Assembly: GCF_033568475.1 (NCBI RefSeq)
Contig: NC_133123.1
Location: 151,667,753-151,731,752, forward strand
From: Henckelia pumila
Lineage: Eukaryota > Streptophyta > Magnoliopsida > Lamiales > Gesneriaceae
Length of the DNA stretch: 64,000 nucleotides
Direction: 5' to 3'
The notes under the pieces were generated by a model. It worked only from the letters and a program-made list of their open reading frames with translations, searched no databases and had not been told where the DNA came from. Below, in pieces: positions 35,234-46,884 of this stretch; the stretch's first letter is position 1; the number at the start of each line of letters is the position of its first letter. Position numbers and translations under genes: made by a program.

Positions 35234-36742
35234 CTATATGATCTGCAGCACCAGCTGTTCAAATATCTGCATAGAAGAAGCTGGCAATCCAAGAACCACA
35301 TTAACACTCTTCCTTCCTTCCCCATGAGGAAGAAACAGGACTAATTCTTTCCCCGGCAACACGACCGGCATCGTTAAATCCGGCTCCCCCCAGCCGAAAT
35401 CCGTCGTATGAAACGATAGCCTGGACCAAGTAGTAAGCAGCAAGGTCGCAGCCAAAGACGGCTTAGCTCGAGTCACTTCGACATAATCTATAGCTGATCT
35501 CATATACTCATCTGTCATCATTTTGACAGCTTCTTGAACCAGCTTTACGGCATGCGAAAGCGGGTTTTCTAGCACCTCTCCTGCACTGCAGAGTGAGCTT
35601 GCTAAAACTATGGCATTCCCAAAGTAATTTTCCGGGATGGGCGGCTCGAATCTTGATCGTCCGTCGACCGGGAACAGGAGTTTTGTTTGTTGGTCTGGTT
35701 TTAGGTTCAGAGCCTGGCTCCGGGCTCGCCAAACGAATGCGGCGAGGGCTTCGAATGTGCTGCACTTTTGTAAGGCTTGGTGATCTTCCAAGGCCTTGTT
35801 TTTTATGCTCTGGAGTTTTTCCGGGTCGAAACAGAAGGATCTGTAGTGCATTTCTTGGTTGCTGTAAAGTTGAGTAGTGTTTGATATGTCTTCGATGTTT
35901 GCGAATTCGTGGTGGGCGAATTCGTGACGGGGCGGGTTTCTTGATTTTAGGATGCTTCTGTCGATGAATGGAGGGGTTTTAAGTGGGATTCCTCTTGCTA
36001 TCTCACTCCAACAGTTGACAAATTCCATTGCTCCGATCCCATCGAACATGCAGTGGTTCATGCATAGTCCAAGAACAAAGCCCCCACATTTGAATTTTGT
36101 TACCTGCAATAAAAATTTTAATTAATTCATAAGCTTATCAATGTATAAAAAAAAAACAATTTTTTTTAAAAAACTCAACTTATTGGACCATTTATAGGAT
36201 TTAAAAAAAAAAAAAGGCCAGAGGATTAATTTTGTAATTTTCCCAAAGTATAGCATATCCCCAACAAAGTGATAGCGAATATATATATATCTTACTTGAG
36301 CCACCAAGAGAGGAATTTCCAATTCACTTTTTGCACTAGGAATATCATAAACAAGCTTCCCAAGTGTCTCTTGACCAAGCCTCTCAATATCTCCCAACTC
36401 TCCCATTTCACAATCTGCCTCAGCTTCAACAAAAACAGCCCCTTCTCCAGTACAATCCACTACGAGTTTCGTCTCAGAACTAATAGCAAGACGCCCCGCG
36501 AGTGGATAGTAATGCACAAGGATTTTAGACAATGCATCCTTGATCACTTCACCAACATTTTCATTGCCTTTCTTCCCTGATTTATAGCAGTAGATTGTGC
36601 GTACGATGATCGCTATGTTCTGATCAAGATTCGACAAGAAGTAGAGGCCCTTTGCTGTTTGATCATCTGCTGGTGGAACAAGGGTCGGGTCGCCTCGTTG
36701 CATAGCTAGTTCAATAACTTTGCTGCCATCTTTCAGCTCCAT
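35234..36742 (-). CDS. BAHD acyltransferase B, HHT1/ASFT-like, 2 exons, 438 aa
   Basis: This is the second tandem copy. Exons are 36296-36742 and 35234-36103, with the same intron site as A and C but an intron of only 192 nt. The motifs NHCMFDG and DFGWGEP are intact, and both halves align closely with the neighbours, so an active feruloyl- or caffeoyl-type acyltransferase is expected. The ATG at 36742 (MELKDGSK) matches the starts of A and C. A longer in-frame start at 36781 would add 13 hydrophobic residues absent from the relatives and is less likely. The leader aligns with those of A and C, but the donor of their 5'-UTR intron is not conserved here, so B may have an unspliced or differently spliced leader. 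The last residues are LQII, one residue longer than in its sisters. Confidence 0.93.
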
Positions 36743-36869
36743 AAAACTGAGCAAAAGAATTATTTCGAAAAAATTCGACACCCCTTTTTATGTTTTTTGA
36801 TGCAGATTGGATTTGAAAAACCAGATTATTAGAATTACAATGATAAGGGATTGTTCTAAATATGAATAT

Positions 36870-38818
36870 ATATAGGAAGAACACATTGAAGTGTTGGGAA
36901 TAGAAAATTTGATGAGTTTCTGTTAATCAAAGATTGTGTGATACTGATAGTGACTTGGGATCTAACATGTTCATAAGCTAAGATTAACTAATAGATCGGA
37001 GGATATTTCTAAAGAAATTCATGATCTGTTTCCTGCCATTCCCCTGCTTTCTTAAACTTTTTTTTTTGGAAATTTACTTTTTGTAAGATTTTGCGAAAAG
37101 GGGATATTGTTGTGTCCGACCACCTCCCCAATAACCAAATATGGTCACAAATCAATGTGGTAAAAATATGAGTGATTCTATGTTATACCCAGTGTATATT
37201 TTGTAAAAGATGTTTGGACGAACATCTCACTTGAAAACAAACATGTGTTAACTCGTCAATATTTTTTTTCTGTTTTCAAGTGATATGTTCTCGGTTTCAC
37301 CTGAATATATCCTACAAATATACTAAGAGTATTTTTTTCGATTTAGCATAGAATCACCTTTGTTAAAATTAATTACTAGAATATGTTTTGAGGTTAAAAC
37401 TCATGCTGCCAAATCATTGTGATAAACTCAAAAAATAAAAATAAAAATGAAAATGAAAATGAAAAACAATGTGGTGACCTTGAAGTACACTTCTTCAACA
37501 AAATATGCTTCTTTCACAAACAACGTGAGAATTTATAATATTAAAATCATATGTCAAGAAATATACAATTTTTCCCAAAGAAAAAAGTGCAAAGGCATTT
37601 GGGACGACATTTGAATATTTGATAATCACGGGTAGGTAATAACTTTTATCAAGTTACATACGTAGAAGATTTCTTTTTATATATGCAAACAAAAGCTTAT
37701 GCCTAATAATCTTGAAATTAATTAAAATAAACTTTTGAACTCAATTTGAATTGCACCTAATTTTTATTTTTTTTAAGAGGCTTCTAATTTAATTTTGAAT
37801 ATTATGAATGTTATGTTCGGAACCTTAGTTCATCACAATTCTTCTACTTGAATGAGAGGATTTTATTAGAAGGAATAATTTGATTGGAAGAATGTTTGAA
37901 ACATATATTCATTCCAGCAATCAAATAAAGTTGTGTTGGATTGATATCCTTGAGATGACGTGGATTTTAAATTATCTGACTTGTTTAGATTTTTTTTAAA
38001 AAAAGTCAAGTGGATTTCAAATCAACTACACATCAAATCATGCAATTAATCTCAATAATAAGTGAGATTTATTTCAAATACACACAAATTGAATGTCTTT
38101 TGAAATGCGCCCCTCAAATTATTTCTCAAATCAAATCTCTGTCTCTCAAATGTTCGATAAAGCACACATTTAATTTGTCTCCAATACAAATCTTGGGTTT
38201 TGAGCACATTTGGATAAGGTGTTGTGCAATCCAACGACTCTACTTACGCAGCACATTTAAGCTCAAACAGACAACCAAATATTTAATGATTTGATTTTTT
38301 TTTTCTTTATTATTTTCCCCAAAATTATACACCAAAATATAGAGAAAAATGATTCTTTTAGTACATTAACTTAACCATTTTTTTGTTTTTGTCCATTAAT
38401 TTTTTAAAATTTTGTTTTAGTACATTAACTTTTAATTTTCGGTTAGTTTGATCTAATTGTTAATGTGATAACTTGACGCGTCAGAATTTTTCGATGTCAC
38501 GTTAGCATTTTCCGATGTCACATAAGCATTTTTCAGTATAACGTCATCCGTTGTACCAAAATAACCAAAAATCAAAAATTAATGTACCAAAACCAAATTT
38601 TGAAAAGTTAATGAACTAAATTAAAAAAAATAAACAAGTAAAAGAAAAAAAAAACTATTTTCCCAAAATAAAGCAACCAAAATCCTCACCCATCATTTAT
38701 TAATAAAATTCTACAAGTATGAACCTTTATATAAACTTGCATGACAAAAACATAGCCAATATAGAACAAACCAAGAAAACATATTATGCATGGTATCAAA
38801 CACAATTCTCTTTTGACA
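36870..38818. other. BAHD B-C intergenic region
   Basis: No gene was found. 37035-37175 shares a block with the upstream regions of A and C (tgcaa/tgcga, then a 'ccaaataa'-like stretch). 38341-38663 has the repeat style of the AGGGAAAA-ended MITEs. The rest is AT-rich. Confidence 0.45.
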
Positions 38819-41800
38819 CTATATTTGCAACACCAGTTGTTCAAATATCTCCATAGTAGAGGCTGGCAACCCAAGAAGCACATTGATACCCTTCCTCTCT
38901 TCACCATAAGGAAGAAACAGAATCACTTCCTTTTCCGGCAATCCGACCGGCCCCGACGCAACCGGCTCCCCCCACCCGAAATCCGTCGTATGAAACGATA
39001 GCCTCGACCAAGTAGTAATAAGCAAAGTCCCAGCCAAGGATGGCCTAGCTCGAGTCACTTCGAAATAATCTATAGCTGATCTCATATACTCATCTGTCAC
39101 GATCTTAACAGCTTCTTGGACCAGTTTTACTGTAAACGAAAGCGGGTTTTCGAGCATCTCTCCGGCAGTGCACAGTGCGTTTGTCAAAACTATTGCATTC
39201 CCGAAGTATTTCTCCGAGACGGGTGGCTCGAACCGCGACCGCCCGTCGACCGCGAACAGGAGTTTCGTTTGCTGCTTGGGATCCAGGTTCAGTGCCTTGA
39301 TCCTGGCTCGCCAAACGAATGCCGAAAGGGCTTCGAATGTGCTGCATCTTTGTGGGGCTAGGTGACCTTCCAAGGCTTTGTTTTTGATGCTCTTGAGTTT
39401 TTCGGGGTCGAAACAGAAGGATCTGTAGTGCATTTTCTCTGTGTCGTAGAGCTGGGAAGCGTTGGATATGTCCTCAATCTCCGCAAACTCGTGGTGGTCG
39501 AATTCGAAGTGGGGAGGGATTCTTGATTTGAGGATGCTTCTGTCGATCAATGGAGGGATCTTCATCGGGATTCCTCTCGCTGTTTCGCTCCATGAATTCA
39601 CGAACTGCATTGCTGCGATCCCATCGAACATGCAATGGTTCACGCACAGTCCAAGAACGAAGCCTCCGCATTTGAACTTTGTTACCTGCAAGAAAGTTTA
39701 GAACTTGATGACATATACTGAGAAATAAAGTTTGCGTAGGCTCTTTTGGTGTTTGATTGATGATTTCAATAGCTCTGTTTCATGTTCTTCAAGTGTGAGT
39801 TTGATTATTGAAGATGTTAAAAAACTCTAGTACTGCACATATAGGCTAGTTCACTCGAATACTTTTGTTTCTATTGCAATAACTTCGTAAGTCTCCGTTT
39901 GGTTGGATTATTATTAATTAATGTATAATTTATTTTATTTAATCCTACATTTTTTTCACCATATTATTTATCTTTCTATTAATTATTTATTTTACATCAA
40001 TCAAATCATTAATTATTTATCTTACATCAATCAAATCATCGAATTTAAATTACTATATTACCCCTTTATAAATAATATTATTCATATTTTATTTATTATT
40101 AAAAGAGTAAAATGGTAATTTTATATTTTTATATAAAATTCAACTCATTAAATCAAATAAACTATAATCTATCAATCAAATCAATTACTATATTCACTAG
40201 CATTTCTTATTATTTTTTAATACATTACATTACTTATCTATATATTATTTATCCTATCATCCAAACCAAACTGAGCCTTAGATCAATAATAAAATTATCT
40301 AGTGAATATAGATGCATCGATGACTCGTGGCTTATCTGACATTAAGGTCTCGAATTCGAGACTCAATTGCAATAATCCCTACCCTAACTCAACAAAGTAA
40401 TAAAAAAATATAGAAATGTCGAGATATATTTTTCTTTATTTGTGATAACAAGACTACATTTGGTTTATTTCATTAAGTTTTCAATGTTTAGTTTTGATAC
40501 ATTATTTTTTAGTAATTTTAAGCTATTTTGATTCATTGCTTACTTGACACCGGAGAGTTTTGGTGTATATGCATCGAAAATTGTTGACATGTCAAATATC
40601 ACGTCAACAATCAGATCAACAACGAAAACTATGTACGAAACCATAATTTTGAAAACTCAGTCGACCAAAACACAAAACTGAATAACTTAAATAACAAAAA
40701 AAATGTCACGTGTACTAAATCACAATTACTGAACAAAATATTATAAATTTATCATATCACGTGAAAATTAATTAATTATTAATTTAACAGCAAATCACGT
40801 GAGGAATGTCACCAGCTACATTTCCCCCCAACATTTAACTATATAATATAATATGTTAAAAAAATATAAATATACATAGTCCTATAGCCCAGCTGGATCA
40901 GCACTTGTCGTCTATTTACAAAGGACCATGAAGTAGAAAGCATTGCAAACAAGGCCACGTACTTGCCTCGTATCATTTCCTCCATGGCTAAGAAACTGCC
41001 GACTCAATCAGCCAATAAAAAATTAGAAAAAGTCAACTAGGCCGATGGGTGCAATCAGAGCCGTTGGATCATACGATCGGATGGATCATATTTATGGAGT
41101 GCGTAATGAATAGACACGATCGCGACTCTTTGGGTAGGGATCATGCAGGGTAGATGAGATGTTACTCTTAAAACATTACATTATTCTTTGACTGATTCAT
41201 AAGAAAATAATTATCGACAGATGAAAGGTTTATATATTTTTATCCGGAGAAATTTTCACAAAATATAATTGAGATATTATCTTAAAGATAGCATGATATT
41301 TTCTATCGATCGGATGAATCAGATTATTGGAATCTGGATTCTAACCAGGCAAATCGTATTGATACAAAAGAAAGTTTGTCATGTCATAAATCAAGCATGA
41401 AAATACATGAATATCTACACATCTAGATCAGGATCTAACAAACAAGATTCAAATGAGTCCAAAAGTCACGCGACCATTATCCATTCGATGTTACTAACTA
41501 AAAAGGCGTTGTATATTAGAAGATGATTGAAAGAACCCGACAAAAAGATTATATAATAAATTAAAAAAATTCTTACTTGAGCCACCACAAGGGGGATGGC
41601 CAGCATATTTTTGGCAGCAGGAAAGTCATAAACAAGGCTCCCAAGCGTCTCTTGATGAAGCCTCGTGATATCTTCCAACTCTCCCATTTCGCAATCTGTC
41701 TCAGCTTCAACAAACACAGCTCCTTCTCCGGTGCAATCCACTATCAGCTTCATCTCCGAACTCACCCCGAGCCGCCCCGCGAGCGGATAGTAATGCACGA

Positions 41801-42023
41801 GCACTTTCGACAATGCATCCTTCATCACTTCACACACGTTTCCACTGCTTTTGATCTTGCATGGTTTGTAGCAGTAAATCGTACGTACGAGGACCGCTAT
41901 GTTCTGGTCGAGATTCGACAAGAAGTAGAGGCCCTTTGCTGTTTCTTCTGCTGGAGGAACGAGGGTCGGGTCGCCACGTCTCACGTTTAAGTCCAAAACA
42001 TTGCTGCCATCTTTAAGATCCAT
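38819..42023 (-). CDS. BAHD acyltransferase C, HHT1/ASFT-like, 2 exons, 437 aa
   Basis: This is the third tandem copy. Exon 1 is 41577-42023 (ATG at 42023, MDLKDGSN, ending ...VVAQ) and exon 2 is 38819-39685 (VTKFKCGG...VLQI). They are joined in phase 0 across an intron of about 1.9 kb, against 192 and 612 nt in B and A. The motifs NHCMFDG and DFGWGEP are intact. I treat the two halves as one gene because each lacks a partner otherwise, the splice sites are good, and the junction is identical to those of A and B. The large intron holds a hAT-like repeat (39893-40276) and other insertions. A likely 5'-UTR intron (42037-42158) precedes the ATG. The reaction is inferred to match A and B; substrate preference cannot be read. 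Confidence 0.9.
39893..40276. mobile_element. hAT-like MITE in the intron of BAHD C
   Basis: The ends are CTCCGTTTGGTTGGAT and, inverted, CTCAGTTTGGTTTGGAT. The AT-rich inside contains a short direct duplication around 'ttacatcaatcaaatcat'. A copy lacking the left end lies at 32850-33132, between BAHD A and B, and is similar over about 280 bp. Confidence 0.55.
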
Positions 42024-42036
42024 GCTCGACCAAGAT

Positions 42037-42158
42037 CTAGTAATTAATTTGGAAAAAAAAATAAAAAAAAGTCTTGTTTCGTTAGAAAAAGATGGAGCCC
42101 TTCATATGTTTTCATGATCCATTAATGATTAATGTGATGAAAACAAATTAAACCATAC
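42037..42158 (-). other. Likely 5'-UTR intron of BAHD C
   Basis: On the minus strand the donor is GAAACAG|GTATGG and the acceptor is AATTACTAG, 13 nt before the ATG. The flanking leader aligns with that of BAHD A, supporting a shared spliced leader. Confidence 0.5.
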
Positions 42159-43032
42159 CTGTTTCTGCAGCCTGGATTTGGGAACTCGGATTCTTGGAGT
42201 GGCATTGAAAAGGGATTGGTGTAAAAATATGAATTTATGAAGAAGTATATAGTGTTATAGCTAGCTAGGGAACAAAGTTTGTGTACTTACTGAAAGTGAC
42301 TTGGGGACTGGGGTTGTATACTATAGTATAAGATGTTCATAGAAACATATATATGAATATTGAGAGGATATTTGGACGAAATTGATCAAGAGTTGTTTCA
42401 TGCCTTTTCCATGGTTTTTTTTTTTTTTTCTTTTTGACTATTTCTTGTTATGTATTTGCAGGCTGCAGCTAGCTGGTGACTTGCCCCAAAAACAAATTTG
42501 GCCACAAAATCTCTGCAACACAAAAAGAGTCTGCAAGCTTATAAATTTCGCTGCGGCAGATTTGGACCATTTCTTTGGGTATTACCCCAAGTATTGTGAT
42601 ACCAAGGATTGTCCAATCATGTAGAGGAAGCACATGTATATTTGGGTTGTCTAGTGCCCAAATTCCAACTATCCATTATTTTTATCATTTGATATGATAT
42701 TATTTTAAATGAAATCATCTCAAATAAAAAAAAAATATGGTCTCTTGGATTTAGCATATGAGCAGTGCTCATGTACTAACATAGACAAAGCCAATATATT
42801 TGCTAGCTCCATGTATTGCATTCCTTAAAAAAAATATTATGTAGCTCGTTTTATAATAATTGGATCAACCTTTGTAGTTCCCAAGAATATAAACGAACTA
42901 AACTACTTATACATTGTTTTTCCTTCTATGATTAACCGATATCGAATGATGCTACATCTACACTTTTAGCCCGCAAAAAATTCAGTACAAACGTTTAATT
43001 TGTCAAAAATCTCGTTATCTCTTGAATATTAA

Positions 43033-43340
43033 GGGAGTGTTTGCAATAGATTGTGCTTTTGTAGAAGTGATTAATTTATAGATTATAAAAAAATTAAGAA
43101 AAATCAAAAGTAGTTGTGTTTGAAAACAAATGTAAAAATCTAAAAATCAAAGTTGGGTAGTGTTTGATAAATAAGTGATTAGAGTGATTTTAACAATGAC
43201 CTTCTCATTAGAATCATTTTTGGATTTCAATTAAGTTAAGCATAAACTAACACATAAGCTAGGTTTAAGAAACACACAAAAATGATTTTTTTAAGCCAAA
43301 AGCTAACAATAATTTTTTGTTAGTGATTGCAAACACTACC
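43033..43340. mobile_element. MITE with GGGAGTGTTTGCAAT ends, 308 bp
   Basis: The left end GGGAGTGTTTGCAAT and the inverted right end GGTAGTGTTTGCAAT form clear terminal inverted repeats. The inside is non-coding. The flanks are AT-rich and no unambiguous target duplication was read. The terminus style suggests hAT. Confidence 0.6.
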
Positions 43341-46307
43341 TAAATATTTTGATATCATAGCAAAATCTAATGATATAATTGTACGTTTAATATTATTCAT
43401 ATAATTAAGTAAGAAGATATTTGGAACAATTTTTACTCAACTCTGGCACGTGACTAATCTTAACAAAGGATCATCTCTCACCTAATAAAGCGAGTGATAT
43501 ATAGCGATTTATGTACATTCGGAGTAGACACTTTTGAAGTATATCAACCACTTCTTGTATTCCCGAATAAATTCTTCCAACAAAAGCATAGACTGAAGGA
43601 AACCCACGTATTGGATTAGAACGGTAAAAGCACACCGTTTGATTTGTGCGACGAAATAATTGAAAGATAAATATGATAAAATAATGAAAGATGTGGATAA
43701 TTAATGTGAGGTAATAAAATGTGTGTTGTTTGGTAGTATTTGAAAATGAATAATAAATTGTATGTATTCCAATGCAATAAAAAAATACCCTTCATGTATA
43801 TTAATTTTTTCCCACTTTATTTTTATATATATTCAATGAATATATTTCGAAATTTCATTATATAATACTCAATTAATTATTTACATAAATATCAATTCGT
43901 GTCTATTAATAATATAATTACATAAAATTTTATTGATTTATTAATTTTAAATATTTTTGCCATGATTATAATAATAATAATAATAAATAAATAAATAATT
44001 GTTTTTTTAAATAAATAATAATTGTATGGTAACAAAATAACAATAACCAAAACAAAATAAATGAATAACATGAGAAAGTGAATGATGATTATTATTAAAT
44101 ATATCGATAATAAATAATAAGAACGTTAAGCCACAATATTATTAAAAAAATATTATTAATATTCTTTATGTAATATTGTTTCATTATTATTGTTGATATA
44201 TAAATTTTCATAATTGTTTTATTATTATTAATTTAATTCTTCATATTATTTTTAGTTCTATTATTTGAAGAAAAAAAAACAATAATTAAACATAAAATAA
44301 AATTATGAACAACGATTGACGTGCGTTCCTTCAACCTAGTTGATATTATATTTAATAATAATTAATTAAAAAGGTATAATAGTAATGTTTGCAGTTTTAT
44401 CCTTGGAATGACAATCAATCACACAGGTGAGAAGTGATAAATTAAACTTCCATATTGAGTGTACTTCACGGGCCCCCTGCGGGCCAACGAGATACTTTAC
44501 CAAACATGTGTGGTGAATTAATCAGCAGGCATGCCAAACACACCCTGGTATTTTGCAACTATGCCAAGCATGTGGGTGATATTTAATTTTGGGCATTTGG
44601 TTGCCATTGGTAGATAAGAAAATTTATGAGGGGATGGAAGCGGGACGTGCATGGGGAGACATATCAGACAACCCAGTTTTATTTTTAAAGATTTGTAATT
44701 AGAATTTCAAGAAAATGTCGGTTGACAGAGGTGATCCTCCTCCGATCGATCAGTTCAATCTTTTTGCTTTTTTATTAAAAAAAAAATTAATGCCATTTTC
44801 CTATTCTTGAAACAAAAAATTAAACTTATGTACAAGTAATCTTGAAATTAAAATTAAGAATGTATCATTTATGAGATGGTCTTACGGATTTATATTCGTG
44901 AAACCAGTCGACCCGATTCATATCTGCGGATAAAAGTAATATTTTTGGTATAGAGAACTCTATTTTTTTTTTTCATGTGTAGGGTCTAATAAGATATAAG
45001 TATCATAAAATTAAATCGTGAGACCATTTTATAGGAGTTTTTTGTGTAAATTTAAAGCAACATCTCCGTTGGATTCAGTTTGCTCCTAATTTAGTTTTGT
45101 TGGAGCAAATGAAGTATGAGTTATGTCTATAAAACTTTTAAGAGTTCAATTAATGAAATAAGGGAACGAGATCCTATGCTCTTCTCAAAGAACAGCACCT
45201 CATGTTGTTCACACAAAACGCCATCGTTTTGAATGCGGTTAATTTCTTTTTAAAAAAACTGAAAGTGCTTTCCTTTTTCAATAACTTTATTTTCTTCTTT
45301 TGTTTTTGAGGTTCGTTTACATTTTTTTTTTCAAAATAGCTTCAAAGTTATTTTTTAAAAAAATTATTCTCAAAAACATTAACAAAATAAAATTCATTTT
45401 GATACGAATTATTGATAATTGACAAATTCATATTTGTAATAAATTCAAATAACCATTTTTTTTTTTAAAATTATTTTATTTTATGAATAAGAAATATAAA
45501 AAAATAAATTTAAATTTATTTAAGTTTTATATTATAACAAATAGTTGACTTACTGCTTGTATATTTATAAATATTTAATATAATAAAATTACACTTTTTT
45601 ACTGTATTTATATTAATATGTAATAATAAAATCACACTCTTAAAAAAATCATATATACATTTAAAATATATTTTAAAAAACTTATAAAATTATAATAAAT
45701 AAATATTTATTTTTTAAAAGTTTATATATCAAAATGAATTTTTTATTTACATTAACATACAAAAATTGTAATACATGTAAATAGCATAAGCAAGAAGAAA
45801 AGAAAATATCTTTATATTGCCAAAATAAAGAAGGTAACGTGATTATCAAAATAAAATGCAATGCCCTTTTAGTCTGTACACAAAAAACAAAAAAAAAACA
45901 AAAATTAAAAAATAAATTCAAAGCTAGCAAAATGATAGCATTTTGCATGAACAATACAAAGTGTTGTTCTTAGAAAACAGCAGAGGATCCAGATTCCGGA
46001 AGGTTTGATGCATTTTATATTAAATATTATTTTAAAAAATACGGATAACTCGAAATTTTATGTCAAAAAATCCACTAGGTGAAATTAATGCGTTCGCTCG
46101 TTTTCAAAGATACATGTGAAATGGCAGTGCGCTGTCAGGAATGATGATAAATAAAATTAACCTTTCGCTGAGAGCCACCCCAAAGGCCAAGCCCTAGTGG
46201 GTCTTCATTAAAAATTAATGACCTCTCTATTATTTACTAATAATAATAATATTGCGCAACTTTACTAACAATCATCAATGAAACATTAATAAAAACACCC
46301 CGTTGTC

Positions 46308-46429
46308 TAAGGTATTGTTTGAGAAAGCTTCTAGAAAACACTTCTCAACTTTTCCGTTTGAAAATTTGTAAAATTTTGTTAAGAAAAAGCTGAGAAGTGT
46401 TTCCTAGAAGTTATCTCAAACACTACCTA
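46308..46429. mobile_element. Foldback MITE, 122 bp
   Basis: The left arm starts TAAGGTATTGTTTGAGAAAG and the right arm, inverted, starts TAGGTAGTGTTTGAGATAAC. They pair over roughly 42 bp around a short AT loop, so the element is almost entirely hairpin. No clear target duplication was found. Confidence 0.6.
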
Positions 46430-46884
46430 GTATAGCTAATAAATGTCAAGAAAGTACAAAATATATATAACATAGGAAAGTTAAAATAAATATTAAAAGG
46501 GCATTACACGCCCTTTTCAATTTCTCAAAAATAACATAATAATTAAGTTACAACTCGTACGGATGTTGGATCATTTCTACTTGCTACAAGACATATTTTC
46601 TGCATATGAATTAGCCTCTGGATATATATAAACTAAATTTTATAAAATTAAGAACTATGCAGTACTTTTAAAAGGGACGAGAAAAAAACCTGAAGGCTAA
46701 AATGCAACATCTAAAAGAGGGCTACATGTTTAAGATTACAGCGTTTAAAGGCTTGATGGGCAACCTGCAAAAAGTGAAATGATCGATTGTAGATGAAATT
46801 TGTTAAAACGAAGATTACCAGAAGATAGTTCATGGTGACCAAAACTATCGGGAGGGGGCAGAGAGTTTTTGCTTGCCTGTTAAT

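Larger units (their letters stand above)
42240..46884. other. Gene-free stretch of about 4.6 kb
   Basis: 42240-42530 is the upstream region of BAHD C and shares a block with A and B. The remainder is AT-rich, with two MITEs (43033-43340 and 46308-46429) and a 'gagatggtcttac' repeat around 44870-45050 related to the one near 62.5 kb. No coding signal was seen. Confidence 0.45.

Noticed and set aside
36743-36781. Upstream ATG giving BAHD B a 13-residue hydrophobic extension
   Set aside because: A and C start at the equivalent of 36742, and the extension is coded by sequence that aligns with their leaders and intron end.
40880-40930. 'agcccagctggatcagcac' as a tRNA gene
   Set aside because: It looks like an A-box region, but no B box, acceptor stem or cloverleaf follows.
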